Made by a program: the position numbers and the translations under genes. DNA of 64,000 nt from an uncultured Alphaproteobacteria bacterium (GTDB lineage Bacteria > Pseudomonadota > Alphaproteobacteria > HIMB59). Position 1 is the stretch's first letter. Each line of letters starts with the position of its first letter. The stretch covers positions 434,001 to 498,000 of the forward strand of contig CACMGP010000001.1 in the NCBI GenBank assembly GCA_902613185.1, given 5' to 3'. The notes below the pieces were generated by a model. The model did not search any database. It was not told where the DNA came from and saw only the letters and a program-made list of their open reading frames with translations. Of the stretch, positions 27,219-36,401 are shown piece after piece.

Positions 27219-28988
27219 TTAAAGTTTTAAATCATCAAAAGTTCCTTGTTTTAATAATTTACCTTTTTCAAGAAAAAATATGTTGTCACAATTCTTGACT
27301 GTATTTAAACGGTGAGCAATTAAAATTATTAGGATATCTTTGCTGAGATTATTTACAGCCTCCATTACTAATTGTTCAGTTTGATTATCTAGAGAACTAG
27401 TAGCTTCATCAAGAATTAAGACTTTTGGATTGTGGTAAAGAGCTCTTGCAATTCCTATACGTTGACGTTCACCACCTGATAATCTTATACCTCTTTCACC
27501 AATATTAGTTTCATATTGATCAGGCAATTCCTCCATAACAAATTGGTGTAAATTTGCAATTTTTGATGACTTTTCTAATGCATTTTGATCTATATCTTTA
27601 GGATCAACTCCAAAAGCAATATTTGCAGATACACTATCATCAGATAAAAAGATGTGTTGTGGTACATAACCAATTGAGCGTTGCCATGATCTCACATTAA
27701 GCTTATTTATCAATTTACCATCAACCTCTAGAGTTCCTTTTTGAGGTTCAAGCAACCCAAGTATGATATCTACAGTTGTTGTTTTTCCACTACCAGTAGC
27801 CCCGACAAATCCAACTTTTGATTTTGCAGGAATGGTTAGATTAAGGTTATCTAAAGCAATACGAGATGAATTTGGATAATTATAGCAAACATTTTTTAAA
27901 ATAATTGAGTCTTCAATAGATAAAGTATTTTTATCTTGATTTATGTTAAATGACTTTAAATTTTTAAGATCGTTACTAAGGGAGTCAAGTGAGGGACCAA
28001 TAAAACGAAGTTGAGTTATCGATGAATATATTTGCTGTAAGGCAGGCATTAAACGATAACCGGCAAAAACATACAGACTTACAATAGGCAAGGCTTCATT
28101 AAAGTTACCACTTTTAGAAATCATAAATAACATGACTAATATAACACTACCAAAAGCTATACCCTCAAGTGCAAAACGAGGTAATTGTTGTATTGCTAAA
28201 GCTGATGAGTTAGTTTTAGCAAATATTTGGGCAGCATTTGAAAAACGTTTTATAAAATTTTCCTCCAAACCTCTTACTTTTACATCTTTTGCAGCACCAA
28301 AAGCTTCACTAACGGCTGTAAATCGAGTTTGATTATTCTCTAAACGTTTTTCACCAATTTTTTTTAAATATTTTCGTGAAGAGGTGTATATCACTGCATA
28401 AGAAATACCTAGTATGCATCCCACCATTAAAGCAAGAAAAGGATTAATCACAATCAAAAGCATAATAAGAGAAATTGCGACGGTGCTATTTGCAATAAGC
28501 AATATTAACGGGCTTAAACCTTGTTGGATAACAACTGTAATTTCTGATAAAATAGTCTTTCCTATATCAGCACTATGTCGACTCAGAAACCAGTCATATG
28601 ACTGTCGAAGATAACCCTCCAATAAACGCTTACCAATAGTGTACTCACGCATTTGAATAAATCTTAATTGTGCATATATTGTTACGCTTTTAAAAATTAG
28701 TGATGTAACTAAAACCAAAAAAAGGAAGATACCTAAAAAGAAGATAAATTGTAATTCACTTTCAACACCAAATGCTTTTGAGGTTATAAAAATATTGTTT
28801 AAAAAAATATTTGTTTGAATTATTTCAGGATCAGCAAGAACAGCCATAAATGGCAATACTGATGCAACTCCTATCGTATCTAAGAGAGCCATTATTAAAA
28901 TCATCATAAATAACAAAATCCCTCTCCTTATTTCTTGGGGAGTAAGTAAAGTAAAAAATTTCAAATTAAACCAAACATTTCCATACAT
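27219..28988 (-). CDS. ABC transporter with fused membrane and ATPase domains, probable lipid-linked glycan flippase
   Basis: This half-transporter has 589 residues. About six membrane helices occupy residues 25-325, followed by a nucleotide-binding domain: Walker A GATGSGKTT at 396-404, Q-loop YVPQHIF near 441, signature LSGGERQ at 503-509, Walker B VLILDEAT at 523-530 and the switch H559. Its layout and placement fit PglK/MsbA-type exporters that flip undecaprenyl-PP-oligosaccharides. It is embedded among glycosyltransferases, its start overlaps the end of the upstream transferase gene by 23 bases, and no Wzx-type flippase was recognised in the window. A role in exporting another lipid cannot be excluded. 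Confidence 0.87.
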   Translation of the reverse strand: MYGNVWFNLKFFTLLTPQEIRRGILLFMMILIMALLDTIGVASVLPFMAVLADPEIIQTNIFLNNIFITSKAFGVESELQFIFFLGIFLFLVLVTSLIFKSVTIYAQLRFIQMREYTIGKRLLEGYLRQSYDWFLSRHSADIGKTILSEITVVIQQGLSPLILLIANSTVAISLIMLLIVINPFLALMVGCILGISYAVIYTSSRKYLKKIGEKRLENNQTRFTAVSEAFGAAKDVKVRGLEENFIKRFSNAAQIFAKTNSSALAIQQLPRFALEGIAFGSVILVMLFMISKSGNFNEALPIVSLYVFAGYRLMPALQQIYSSITQLRFIGPSLDSLSNDLKNLKSFNINQDKNTLSIEDSIILKNVCYNYPNSSRIALDNLNLTIPAKSKVGFVGATGSGKTTTVDIILGLLEPQKGTLEVDGKLINKLNVRSWQRSIGYVPQHIFLSDDSVSANIAFGVDPKDIDQNALEKSSKIANLHQFVMEELPDQYETNIGERGIRLSGGERQRIGIARALYHNPKVLILDEATSSLDNQTEQLVMEAVNNLSKDILIILIAHRLNTVKNCDNIFFLEKGKLLKQGTFDDLKL

Positions 28989-30084
28989 CTATATAATATT
29001 TAGATACATCCTGAATATCGTATCTTTGAAATGTCTTTTCAAAACCAGTTACACAATTCTTAAAATAAGCTTCTTTTTCATCTCTTAGAATTCTATTTTT
29101 TTCAATCAAAGCATATGCAAGAGCTTTATAATCCCCAATAGGAATAATTTCACCTACATCAGAGAGTATAATAGAGGCGTCACCTACATCTGTACTAATA
29201 CATGGTGTGAAGTTTAACATTGACTCAGCAAGAACATTAGGAAAAGCCTCACCATATGCGCTACATAAAACATTTACATGGGATTTCATATATACATCCT
29301 GAACATTTTTAACCTCACCTAATAAAGAACAATAATCATTTAATTGATATTTATTTAAAAGTGCAACTAATTCATAATTATCTTTATTTGTTTTATTGCC
29401 TGCAATAGTAAGATGAAAATTAATATTATTATATTTCAATAAATCAAGAGCTTGAAATAAAGTTTCAAAATCTTTCTGATGGTGCCACCTTGCAATAATG
29501 CAAATTCTGATTATACCACTATAATCCTTTAAATCTTTGTTAAATTTTTGGGCTTTATTCAAAAAATAACCATTTGGAATAATCTCAAATATTTCCTTTT
29601 TATAGCCTAAACTTTTATGAACTTCGCCCGCAGATACCGAGCATGAAATAATTTTATCTACCCTATATTTGCTAAGTTTAGATAAGATTTTCAAAATTAA
29701 CCAATTCTTTATTGAAGGTCTACCTATCTGCAATCTCGTATATCTAATATTCCATACTAAACCATCAAATCGACATACTAAATCTAAAAACCATGAAACT
29801 AAATCTGCATGGTAAAGCCACGAAGTAATAATTTGATAACCTTGTTTTTTTTTTAAACGAGCAAATTTTATTATTGGAATTATTCCTTTAAAAGAGTTGG
29901 AAAAACTTAAATTCAGAACTAATACATCAACTTTTGCATCCCTCATCAAGGACACATATTTTCCACCTTTATTCAAACAAATCACACTATGCTCTACTGA
30001 GTTACTTGTGGATTTAATTAATCGATAAAGCATGCCCTCTGCACCACCTGGTCCTAGTGAGGTAATTATATGTAAAATTTTCAA
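28966..30084 (-). CDS. GT4-family glycosyltransferase
   Basis: This is a 372-residue GT-B transferase starting MKILHIITSLGPGGAEGMLY (GGAE at 13-16) from a TTG codon. The C-terminal domain has IARWHHQKDFETLFQAL and EAFPNVLAESMLNFTPCIST. Its 3' end overlaps the ABC flippase gene by 23 bases, suggesting coupled production of the transferase and exporter. The sugar donor is unknown. Confidence 0.88.
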   Translation of the reverse strand: MKILHIITSLGPGGAEGMLYRLIKSTSNSVEHSVICLNKGGKYVSLMRDAKVDVLVLNLSFSNSFKGIIPIIKFARLKKKQGYQIITSWLYHADLVSWFLDLVCRFDGLVWNIRYTRLQIGRPSIKNWLILKILSKLSKYRVDKIISCSVSAGEVHKSLGYKKEIFEIIPNGYFLNKAQKFNKDLKDYSGIIRICIIARWHHQKDFETLFQALDLLKYNNINFHLTIAGNKTNKDNYELVALLNKYQLNDYCSLLGEVKNVQDVYMKSHVNVLCSAYGEAFPNVLAESMLNFTPCISTDVGDASIILSDVGEIIPIGDYKALAYALIEKNRILRDEKEAYFKNCVTGFEKTFQRYDIQDVSKYYIDVWKCLV

Positions 30085-30126
30085 ACTATCTTACAATACT
30101 CTTCTGAAAATTAGAGTCATTAATAT

Positions 30127-30990
30127 TTATTTACTAATTTTTTTTGCAATAACATAATCTCTTAGACTATTTTTATTATGGATAAATGAAATATCATAAT
30201 TTTTTTCATTTTGGATGTAATTAACAGCTTCAACCACTCCAGGAAATTTTATTTCATTATAATCGTCGAATACAATTATATCTCCTTTGTTTTGGAGTTT
30301 GGAAATAATATTGAATTCAAATAATACATCCTCATAAGTATGGGCTCCATCTAAAAATGCAAAATGGATTCTTTGAAGAGCTATTTTAGGCAGGACATGT
30401 CTTGTGTAACCCTGAAAGAAAATTACATATCTTTCAACAAGTTCACTCCACTCACTCAATAAATTCTGCCTTGATTGTTCCCCATTAATATGATCCGACC
30501 CGCAATTCCAATACATTTTTTGAAAATGAGGTAAAACGTCTATAGTGCATATTGATCCTTCAAATCTTGAGTCAGCAAGAGCTTTTGCCATACACAATGC
30601 AGAAAAGCCCCTAGCTGTACCTGTTTCAAGAATATTAATTTTTTTAATTTTATGATCAATATTTGAAAGATAATCACTTAATACGGAATATAAAACTCTT
30701 CCATGGGCATAATTAAGTTTAGATTTTTTAATGACTATTTGTGTATTGTAAGCCAGCAGTTTAAGCCATTCACTATCAACTTTATAACCAGTTGTTTTTT
30801 CGAGCAAATCAATATCTTCAATAGAAAAAGTATTTGCCTCTGCTTCATGAGCTAAATCATCATAAGTCAATTTTGTTAATTTAGGCAGTCTAGAAAATGG
30901 TTGATTATAATATCTAAAGTAAGCCATTCGATCTATAAAAGGCAGAAATATTGAAAAAAGTTTTGATGTAAGCTTTGCAAATCTATTCAT
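30127..30990 (-). CDS. Class I SAM methyltransferase-like protein
   Basis: The 287-residue protein has ILETGTARGFSALCMA (residues 120-135) as motif I, CTIDVLPH, and FAFLDGAHTYEDVLFEFN with the acidic metal- or substrate-binding pair, then IIVFDDYNE. This matches the Methyltransf_24/TylF-like group. An N-terminal hydrophobic patch may associate with membrane. It could methylate a sugar of the O-unit. It has the same general plan as the protein at 21991-22755, but the two are only distantly similar. Confidence 0.75.
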   Translation of the reverse strand: MNRFAKLTSKLFSIFLPFIDRMAYFRYYNQPFSRLPKLTKLTYDDLAHEAEANTFSIEDIDLLEKTTGYKVDSEWLKLLAYNTQIVIKKSKLNYAHGRVLYSVLSDYLSNIDHKIKKINILETGTARGFSALCMAKALADSRFEGSICTIDVLPHFQKMYWNCGSDHINGEQSRQNLLSEWSELVERYVIFFQGYTRHVLPKIALQRIHFAFLDGAHTYEDVLFEFNIISKLQNKGDIIVFDDYNEIKFPGVVEAVNYIQNEKNYDISFIHNKNSLRDYVIAKKISK

Positions 30991-31062
30991 CTTTTATTTC
31001 AACCAAAAATGATTAAATATTTTACAGATTTGTATAGAGTTAAAAAGTGCAATTTAAAATAA

Positions 31063-32061
31063 TTATTTATTGATCGAAATTAGTTTTTCTATCAATTTTT
31101 TATTGAATAATTCATGAGAGTATTTTTCTCGCCATTTTAAAAAAAGATTATTACCCATTCGCATTCTTTTTTCTTTATCTAGTATCAAAATTTCAATCAA
31201 TTGTTGCCAGCTTTTTTGACTATAAGCAAAAAAACCATTGTAGCCATGTGAAATTAACTGACAAGAGGATGGTGTCATGTCAGTTATTATAGGTATTTTG
31301 TATTGAGCGAATACTAAGTGTCTACCAATATTATTTGTATCTTTAAAACGTAAAATATAATCATTTGGACTCTCATTATATTTATTTAATAGAGTCTTAG
31401 AGAGTAAATTTACTTTATAAGGAATTAGTTGGGGCACTAACCCTATATCTACTTGTGATATCATTTTATAATTTTCATAAGAATAATTCACATGTTTGAC
31501 TTTGCAGCCAAAATTTTTTTCACAAATAATTTTAGATTTTTTTAATTTAGTAATATTGTACATAGCTAAAAATTCTAACTCATAATTTGAAGATAAATTA
31601 TAAATTGCACCTGAAATTCTGGGATGAATAGTTTCTAGGTGTACCTTATTGCCATGGTATCCTATAACAACTTTATTTTTGTTATTGATTTTATTGTGTT
31701 GTTCAACCAAAGGGTAAGTAGGATAAATAAAAAATTTAGTGTTAATGTGTTGATGAAATATTTGCATTTCAAGACTGTTACATATTAGAAGATCAATATT
31801 TTTTAAATTATCTTTATGGCCAGCACGTGAGTCAATTACTACTATTTTAATATTGGGGTTAACCTCTCTGGCTTTTTCTTTTCTCACAGACCCTCCCATA
31901 AATATTACAAAGTCATATTTTAAAAAAATACTATCCTCATATTTTTTGGTAATAAAATCTAATTTTTCAACAGAATTGAAGTGCTCAATATATTTAAAAG
32001 AGTCTTTATAGAATTGGAAAGATGGCGAAGATGGAGTTTTAGTTATAAAAACAATTTTCAT
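31063..32061 (-). CDS. Putative glycosyltransferase, GT-B-like
   Basis: This is a 332-residue protein with weak but recognisable GT-B features: KVVIGYHGNKVHLETIHPRI at the start of the C-terminal domain, VDIGLVPQLIPYK, and a late block with IGRHLVFAQYKIPIITDM followed by GYNGFFAYSQKSWQQLIEIL. The EX7E pair is not obvious, so the family placement is uncertain. It is very AT-rich, like the genes that follow in the colitose block. It lies 15 bases downstream of the ColC-like gene and may transfer the deoxy sugar made there. That function is inferred from context only. Confidence 0.6.
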   Translation of the reverse strand: MKIVFITKTPSSPSFQFYKDSFKYIEHFNSVEKLDFITKKYEDSIFLKYDFVIFMGGSVRKEKAREVNPNIKIVVIDSRAGHKDNLKNIDLLICNSLEMQIFHQHINTKFFIYPTYPLVEQHNKINNKNKVVIGYHGNKVHLETIHPRISGAIYNLSSNYELEFLAMYNITKLKKSKIICEKNFGCKVKHVNYSYENYKMISQVDIGLVPQLIPYKVNLLSKTLLNKYNESPNDYILRFKDTNNIGRHLVFAQYKIPIITDMTPSSCQLISHGYNGFFAYSQKSWQQLIEILILDKEKRMRMGNNLFLKWREKYSHELFNKKLIEKLISINK

Positions 32062-32076
32062 TACCTAAAAAATCCA

Positions 32077-33015
32077 TTAATTAATATTAGAAACTTTTTT
32101 ATAATATTTGTATGCTTTTGTTAAACCACTAATCATATCTGTTTTTTGTCTCCAACCCATCTTATTAATAACAGATACGTCAAGTAATTTCTTTTTTACT
32201 CCTTCAGGTTTTTTTCTATCAAAAATTATATTGCCTTCGTATCCAATAATTTTTTTTATTAAATATGATAGGTTTTTTATTGATATATCTTTTCCAGAGC
32301 CAACATTTATTAGTTTACTATTATTATATCTATGCATCAAAAAAATAGATGCTTCAGCTAGGTCATCAACATATAAAAATTCTCTCTTTACATTACCAGA
32401 TCCAGCAATAATTAAATTTTTAGTCTTATTAAGTTTAGCAAAATGAAATTTTCTAATTAATGCTGGTATAACATGAGAGTGGTTTTCAGAGAAATTGTCC
32501 CCAGGTCCATAAATATTGCATGGCATTGGTGTAATATAGTTTGTGCCATATTGTTTATTATATCCTAAGCACATGAAGTAGCCGTTAATCTTTGAAATCG
32601 AATAGTGTATATTGCTATTTTCCATTGGACGAGATAGTAGCATCTCTGGTTTAATTTTTTTATTACCGTTTTGTATGGGATATAAGCACGATGACCCCAT
32701 AAATAGCAATTTTTTAATATCATATTTAAATGACATGTTAATTACATTTGCAATAATTAATGTATTTTTTACAGAGTAGTCAGCAGGATATTTCATATTT
32801 GAGAACATACCGCCTACTTTACCAGCACATAAAAAAACATACTCTGGTCTGTTATTTTTAAACCATTTGTCTACCTTTAATTGATCAATTAGATCTAATT
32901 GATTGCTATTTGGGATTAATAGTTTTTTATAGCCTCTTTTTTTTAAAATTCTCACTATAGAACTACCTACCATTCCACTAGCACCAGCGATATATATTTT
33001 TGATTGTTTATTCAT
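32077..33015 (-). CDS. colC: GDP-4-keto-deoxyhexose epimerase/reductase, GDP-L-colitose or GDP-L-fucose synthase
   Basis: This is an extended SDR closely following GDP-L-fucose synthase (Fcl/WcaG). Numbered from the ATG at 33013-33015 (312 residues), GASGMVG is at 11-17, CAGKVGGMFSNMKYPADY near 63, the catalytic GSSCLYP at 107-113 and Y138/K142 in HYSISK. NIYGPGDNFSENHSHVIPAL follows. ColC and Fcl share this fold and chemistry (C5 or C3/C5 epimerisation, then C4 reduction). The adjacent ColD-like enzyme, which removes the C3 hydroxyl, makes ColC the better reading. If ColD were inactive, the product would be GDP-fucose. It overlaps the ColD-like gene by 8 bases. Confidence 0.78.
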   Translation of the reverse strand: MNKQSKIYIAGASGMVGSSIVRILKKRGYKKLLIPNSNQLDLIDQLKVDKWFKNNRPEYVFLCAGKVGGMFSNMKYPADYSVKNTLIIANVINMSFKYDIKKLLFMGSSCLYPIQNGNKKIKPEMLLSRPMENSNIHYSISKINGYFMCLGYNKQYGTNYITPMPCNIYGPGDNFSENHSHVIPALIRKFHFAKLNKTKNLIIAGSGNVKREFLYVDDLAEASIFLMHRYNNSKLINVGSGKDISIKNLSYLIKKIIGYEGNIIFDRKKPEGVKKKLLDVSVINKMGWRQKTDMISGLTKAYKYYKKVSNIN

Positions 33016-34180
33016 TATCAAAAAAAATAGGTTTAGCTATTTTTAAAAAATTATTACATATGTAAGCAATCTCGCTCTCTGTAAGATTGGAATGATTTGG
33101 TAAATATATTCCATGATTATGAATAAAATCAGCATTCGCCAACTTAGTTTTTCCAAAATGTTTAATCCAAAATGGCTGTCTGCCGATTGATCCACATATG
33201 ATAGGTCTACTTTCTATCTTTTTAGATTTTAAATACTCATAAACCTCTAATCTATTCTTAACAATTGTGCCGAATGCAAAACTAGAAATAAATTGATTGT
33301 CATCATTTTGATGCCAAAAATTTTTTAGTAATTTTTTATAGAGTTGATAATTTTTATTTCTTGTCTTAATAACTCTATCAATTTTCTTCATTTGATTTAT
33401 TCCTATAAATGCATTTAGATCTGTTGATCTAATATTGAAACCTGAATTATAGAATGTGTATAAATTTTCAAATTCATTTAATTTGTATTGTTTCATAATC
33501 TTCTTTTTATAGTTCTTATCCCAATCTCTAGACCATCCATGTGATCGTATTGACACTAATAAATTGTAAAAGCTTTTATTATTAGTGCATACCATTCCAC
33601 CTTCTATTGTTGAAATATGGTGACCATAATAAAATGAATAAGAGGATGCTAAACCAAAATTTCCAAGTTTTTTTTTGTTATAAGTTGACCCTAAAGACTC
33701 ACATGTGTCTTCAATTAATTTTATTTTATTTGTTCTCACTAATTTAAGAATATCTTTAATATTATTTGAATGGCCTAATACATGGCATAGACATATACAT
33801 GAGGGTTTGTGCTTTTTTATTAATTTTTTTAAATGATTAATATCTAAACCAAGATTTTCTTTGTCTGTGTCACATAAAATCACTTTAAAACCCAATTGCA
33901 TAAATGGAGCTACTGTAGTTGCCCATGAGACTGATGGTAATATTATTGTTTTATTTATTAATAATTTTGACTCTAATAAAGCCTGGGCAATTAATAAATT
34001 TGCTGAAGATCCACTATTTACAAAAACAGCGTATTTTGAATTATTCCAATTTGAAAAAATATGTTCAAATTTTTTTGATACTTTTGATTTTGTTAGAATT
34101 TTTGTACTGATAATCCATTTAGTTAATTTATTTAATTCTAACTTGGAAATAGTATCTTCTGCCAATTTTATATTTTTCAT
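33008..34180 (-). CDS. colD: GDP-4-keto-6-deoxymannose 3-dehydratase (ColD-like)
   Basis: This is a DegT-fold PLP enzyme of 390 residues. At the position of the usual Schiff-base lysine it has histidine: SFYYGHHISTIEGGM, with H187 and H188. Known ColD uses His188 as catalytic base to remove the C3 hydroxyl of GDP-4-keto-6-deoxymannose, whereas aminotransferases keep lysine there (compare K185 in the 25006-26115 product). The match of residue and number is striking. LIEDTCESLGS (D158) is the PLP-contacting block. It lies between gmd and a ColC/Fcl-like gene, which is the complete set for GDP-L-colitose. The function is inferred from family knowledge and position. Confidence 0.85.
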   Translation of the reverse strand: MKNIKLAEDTISKLELNKLTKWIISTKILTKSKVSKKFEHIFSNWNNSKYAVFVNSGSSANLLIAQALLESKLLINKTIILPSVSWATTVAPFMQLGFKVILCDTDKENLGLDINHLKKLIKKHKPSCICLCHVLGHSNNIKDILKLVRTNKIKLIEDTCESLGSTYNKKKLGNFGLASSYSFYYGHHISTIEGGMVCTNNKSFYNLLVSIRSHGWSRDWDKNYKKKIMKQYKLNEFENLYTFYNSGFNIRSTDLNAFIGINQMKKIDRVIKTRNKNYQLYKKLLKNFWHQNDDNQFISSFAFGTIVKNRLEVYEYLKSKKIESRPIICGSIGRQPFWIKHFGKTKLANADFIHNHGIYLPNHSNLTESEIAYICNNFLKIAKPIFFDNE

Positions 34181-34186
34181 TGTAAT

Positions 34187-35251
34187 TTAAAACTTCTGTA
34201 AATCAGATGTGATCATCTCTTTGCAAAGTTGTTTAACAGAGATTTTTGGCTTCCAACCAAGTCTCCTTTTGGCTTTGTTTGAGTTACCTAAAAGTGATGA
34301 AACTTCAGTTGGCCTGAAATATTTTTTGTGGACTTTTATAATTGTTTTTCCTTCCTTTATTTTATAATTATTATCAATAAAAATTTTATCAATAACTCCA
34401 GTCTCGTTAACACCTTTTCCTATAAATTTAATTTTAAATCCCAAAAATTCACAAGACCATTTTATAAAATCTCTTACCGTATATTGTTGACCAGTTGAAA
34501 TAACGTAGTCATCTGGTTTTTTTTGTTGCATCATAAGCCATTGCATTTCTACTGAGTCTTTTGTATGACCCCAATCTCTTTTTGAATCCAAATTTCCTAA
34601 GAAAAGCTTTTTATTTTTTCCCTTTACAATAGAAACTAAACCTAATGAAATTTTTCTTGTTACAAAAGTTTCACCTCTCCTTGGAGACTCATGATTAAAA
34701 AGAATTCCATTACATGCAAATATACCATAAGCCTCTCTAAAATTTATCGTAATCCAGTATGCAAATAATTTAGAAACAGCATATGGCGACCTGGGATAAA
34801 AAGGTGTTTTTTCTGTTTGTGGAACTTCTTGAACCATCCCAAACATTTCTGATGTAGATGCCTGATAAAATTTTGTTTTTTTAGTTAAATTCAGACTTTT
34901 TATTGCTTCGAGAATTCTTAATGCACCAATAGCATTAACTTGAGCTGTATACTCTGGAATCTGAAAACTTACAGCAACATGGGACTGAGCAGCAAGATTA
35001 TAAATTTCATCAGGTTTAATTTTTTTAATTAATTCATATATATTTGATGAGTCAGACAAATCTCCATAATGTAAAAAAAGTTTTTTATTTTGAATTTTTT
35101 TATCATTGAAAAGATAATCTATTCTCTCAGTATTTATGCTTGAAGATCTTCTCTTAATGCCGTGAACAATATAATTTTTTTTTATTAAAAATTCTGCTAA
35201 ATAAGATCCGTCTTGTCCTGTTATTCCTGTAATGAGGGCTTTTTTTTTCAT
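34187..35251 (-). CDS. gmd: GDP-mannose 4,6-dehydratase
   Basis: This enzyme forms GDP-4-keto-6-deoxymannose from GDP-mannose. It has 354 residues with [14 protein letters not shown] at 9-22, [23 protein letters not shown] near 87, STSEMFG at 132-138 and the catalytic pair Y157/K161. [14 protein letters not shown] and [15 protein letters not shown] are hallmark blocks of Gmd. The gene begins with ATG followed by nine A, a homopolymer that stays in frame. It is 6 bases upstream of the ColD-like gene. Genes for making GDP-mannose itself were not seen in the window. Confidence 0.95.
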   Translation of the reverse strand: MKKKALITGITGQDGSYLAEFLIKKNYIVHGIKRRSSSINTERIDYLFNDKKIQNKKLFLHYGDLSDSSNIYELIKKIKPDEIYNLAAQSHVAVSFQIPEYTAQVNAIGALRILEAIKSLNLTKKTKFYQASTSEMFGMVQEVPQTEKTPFYPRSPYAVSKLFAYWITINFREAYGIFACNGILFNHESPRRGETFVTRKISLGLVSIVKGKNKKLFLGNLDSKRDWGHTKDSVEMQWLMMQQKKPDDYVISTGQQYTVRDFIKWSCEFLGFKIKFIGKGVNETGVIDKIFIDNNYKIKEGKTIIKVHKKYFRPTEVSSLLGNSNKAKRRLGWKPKISVKQLCKEMITSDLQKF

Positions 35252-35329
35252 TTTTTTAAAATATTAGCTAATCTTAGCTATTTTTTAAAAATCTTCACTA
35301 TTTTTAATTTAACTTAGCAATATGTATTT

Positions 35330-36286
35330 TTAAAAAAATATTTTTTTTACAAAATATTTCAAAGCATTAAATAATCTTATGATAAAAAAATTATGTTCAT
35401 TTAAATTATTATTACCTGGGGCATAGCTAGATAGAGATGATGGAAATTTATTATCATATAATCCTTTATTCTTTAAATCAAAATTGTGTGGATTCTTGTT
35501 AAAATGTGTCCAACAGAATAAACCAATTGTCTCTAAATCACCCCATCTGTGCTTATAATGACCACCGTATTGGTTAAGTAATGATAAATACTCATCCCAA
35601 GGTTTTTTTCTGAATTCTAAAATATTATATAAATTACAATTTCCTGCAGTCCAATGTAAGTTATGCATGATAGATTCATCATTTTGTTCAACGGCTCTCT
35701 TTAATTGAGGGTTTTTTGGAATATAATTATATTTTTTCAGGTAATTTTTATAAAACTCAAATAATCCTATTCTGCAATCTCTGATTCTATATGAGTAGTT
35801 ATTGTCTGTGTAAGCTGTAGCAATAGGATTATTTTTTAATACGTCAAATAAATCAAAATCAATTTTACCCTTAAAATTTGAGTCATCATCTATACGCATT
35901 AAAAAATCATATTTTTCTAATTCTTTGACAAGACAACCGTATTTTCCATAAGAGGTAAGATTTAACCAAAATCTTTCGCCATGTAAGTATCCTAATCTTT
36001 TTTTTGGAAAAGACTCTCTGACATATCTTAGGTATTTTTTATTGTAAAAAAGATCACTTTCACTTATATGCTTTGGGACTTTATATTCAACTTTGTGAAA
36101 AGAAATATTTTTAGAAATCTTATTATTTATTTTTTCAATAAATTTTTCAGAGTAAATGTTGTCAAAAAAATGGACGTATACTGGATAATTATATTTGTAG
36201 TTCCAGTTTTTAAATAAGTTATCTAAACATTTTTCTAAAAGAAGTACTCGTGAAGATAATAAATATATTGCAGCATTATGTTTCAT
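35330..36286 (-). CDS. GT15-like (KRE2/MNT1-type) glycosyltransferase
   Basis: The 318-residue protein lacks GT2 or GT4 motifs. Its core resembles the GT15 alpha-1,2-mannosyltransferase family known mainly from fungi. YLHGERFWLN is followed by LEKYDFLMRIDDDSNFKGKI (DDD at 133-135), then TAGNCNLYNILEFRK and YGGHYKHRWGDLETIGLF (RWGD at 247-250). The order and spacing parallel the fungal YRHMCRFYSG, KYDYYWRVEPD, and GGFYYERWGD blocks. There is no N-terminal signal anchor; instead a short hydrophobic/basic C-terminus is present. It lies 78 bases upstream of gmd, so a GDP-linked donor such as GDP-mannose or GDP-colitose is plausible. Family recognition is by eye and the donor is inferred. Confidence 0.65.
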   Translation of the reverse strand: MKHNAAIYLLSSRVLLLEKCLDNLFKNWNYKYNYPVYVHFFDNIYSEKFIEKINNKISKNISFHKVEYKVPKHISESDLFYNKKYLRYVRESFPKKRLGYLHGERFWLNLTSYGKYGCLVKELEKYDFLMRIDDDSNFKGKIDFDLFDVLKNNPIATAYTDNNYSYRIRDCRIGLFEFYKNYLKKYNYIPKNPQLKRAVEQNDESIMHNLHWTAGNCNLYNILEFRKKPWDEYLSLLNQYGGHYKHRWGDLETIGLFCWTHFNKNPHNFDLKNKGLYDNKFPSSLSSYAPGNNNLNEHNFFIIRLFNALKYFVKKIFF

Positions 36287-36401
36287 TAATAATCATCTTA
36301 CTAATTTTCAAAAATCTAAAAAAATTCCAGCACATTCGTTTATTTTTATTCTGTTGGCTTAGTGCAAGCAGTTTATCTCTAAAATTCAAATCTCAAAATA
36401 C

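Noticed and set aside
33861-34190. 109-codon plus-strand reading frame opposite the ColD-like gene
   Set aside because: It is an antisense shadow. The minus-strand frame contains the complete DegT fold with the diagnostic histidine.
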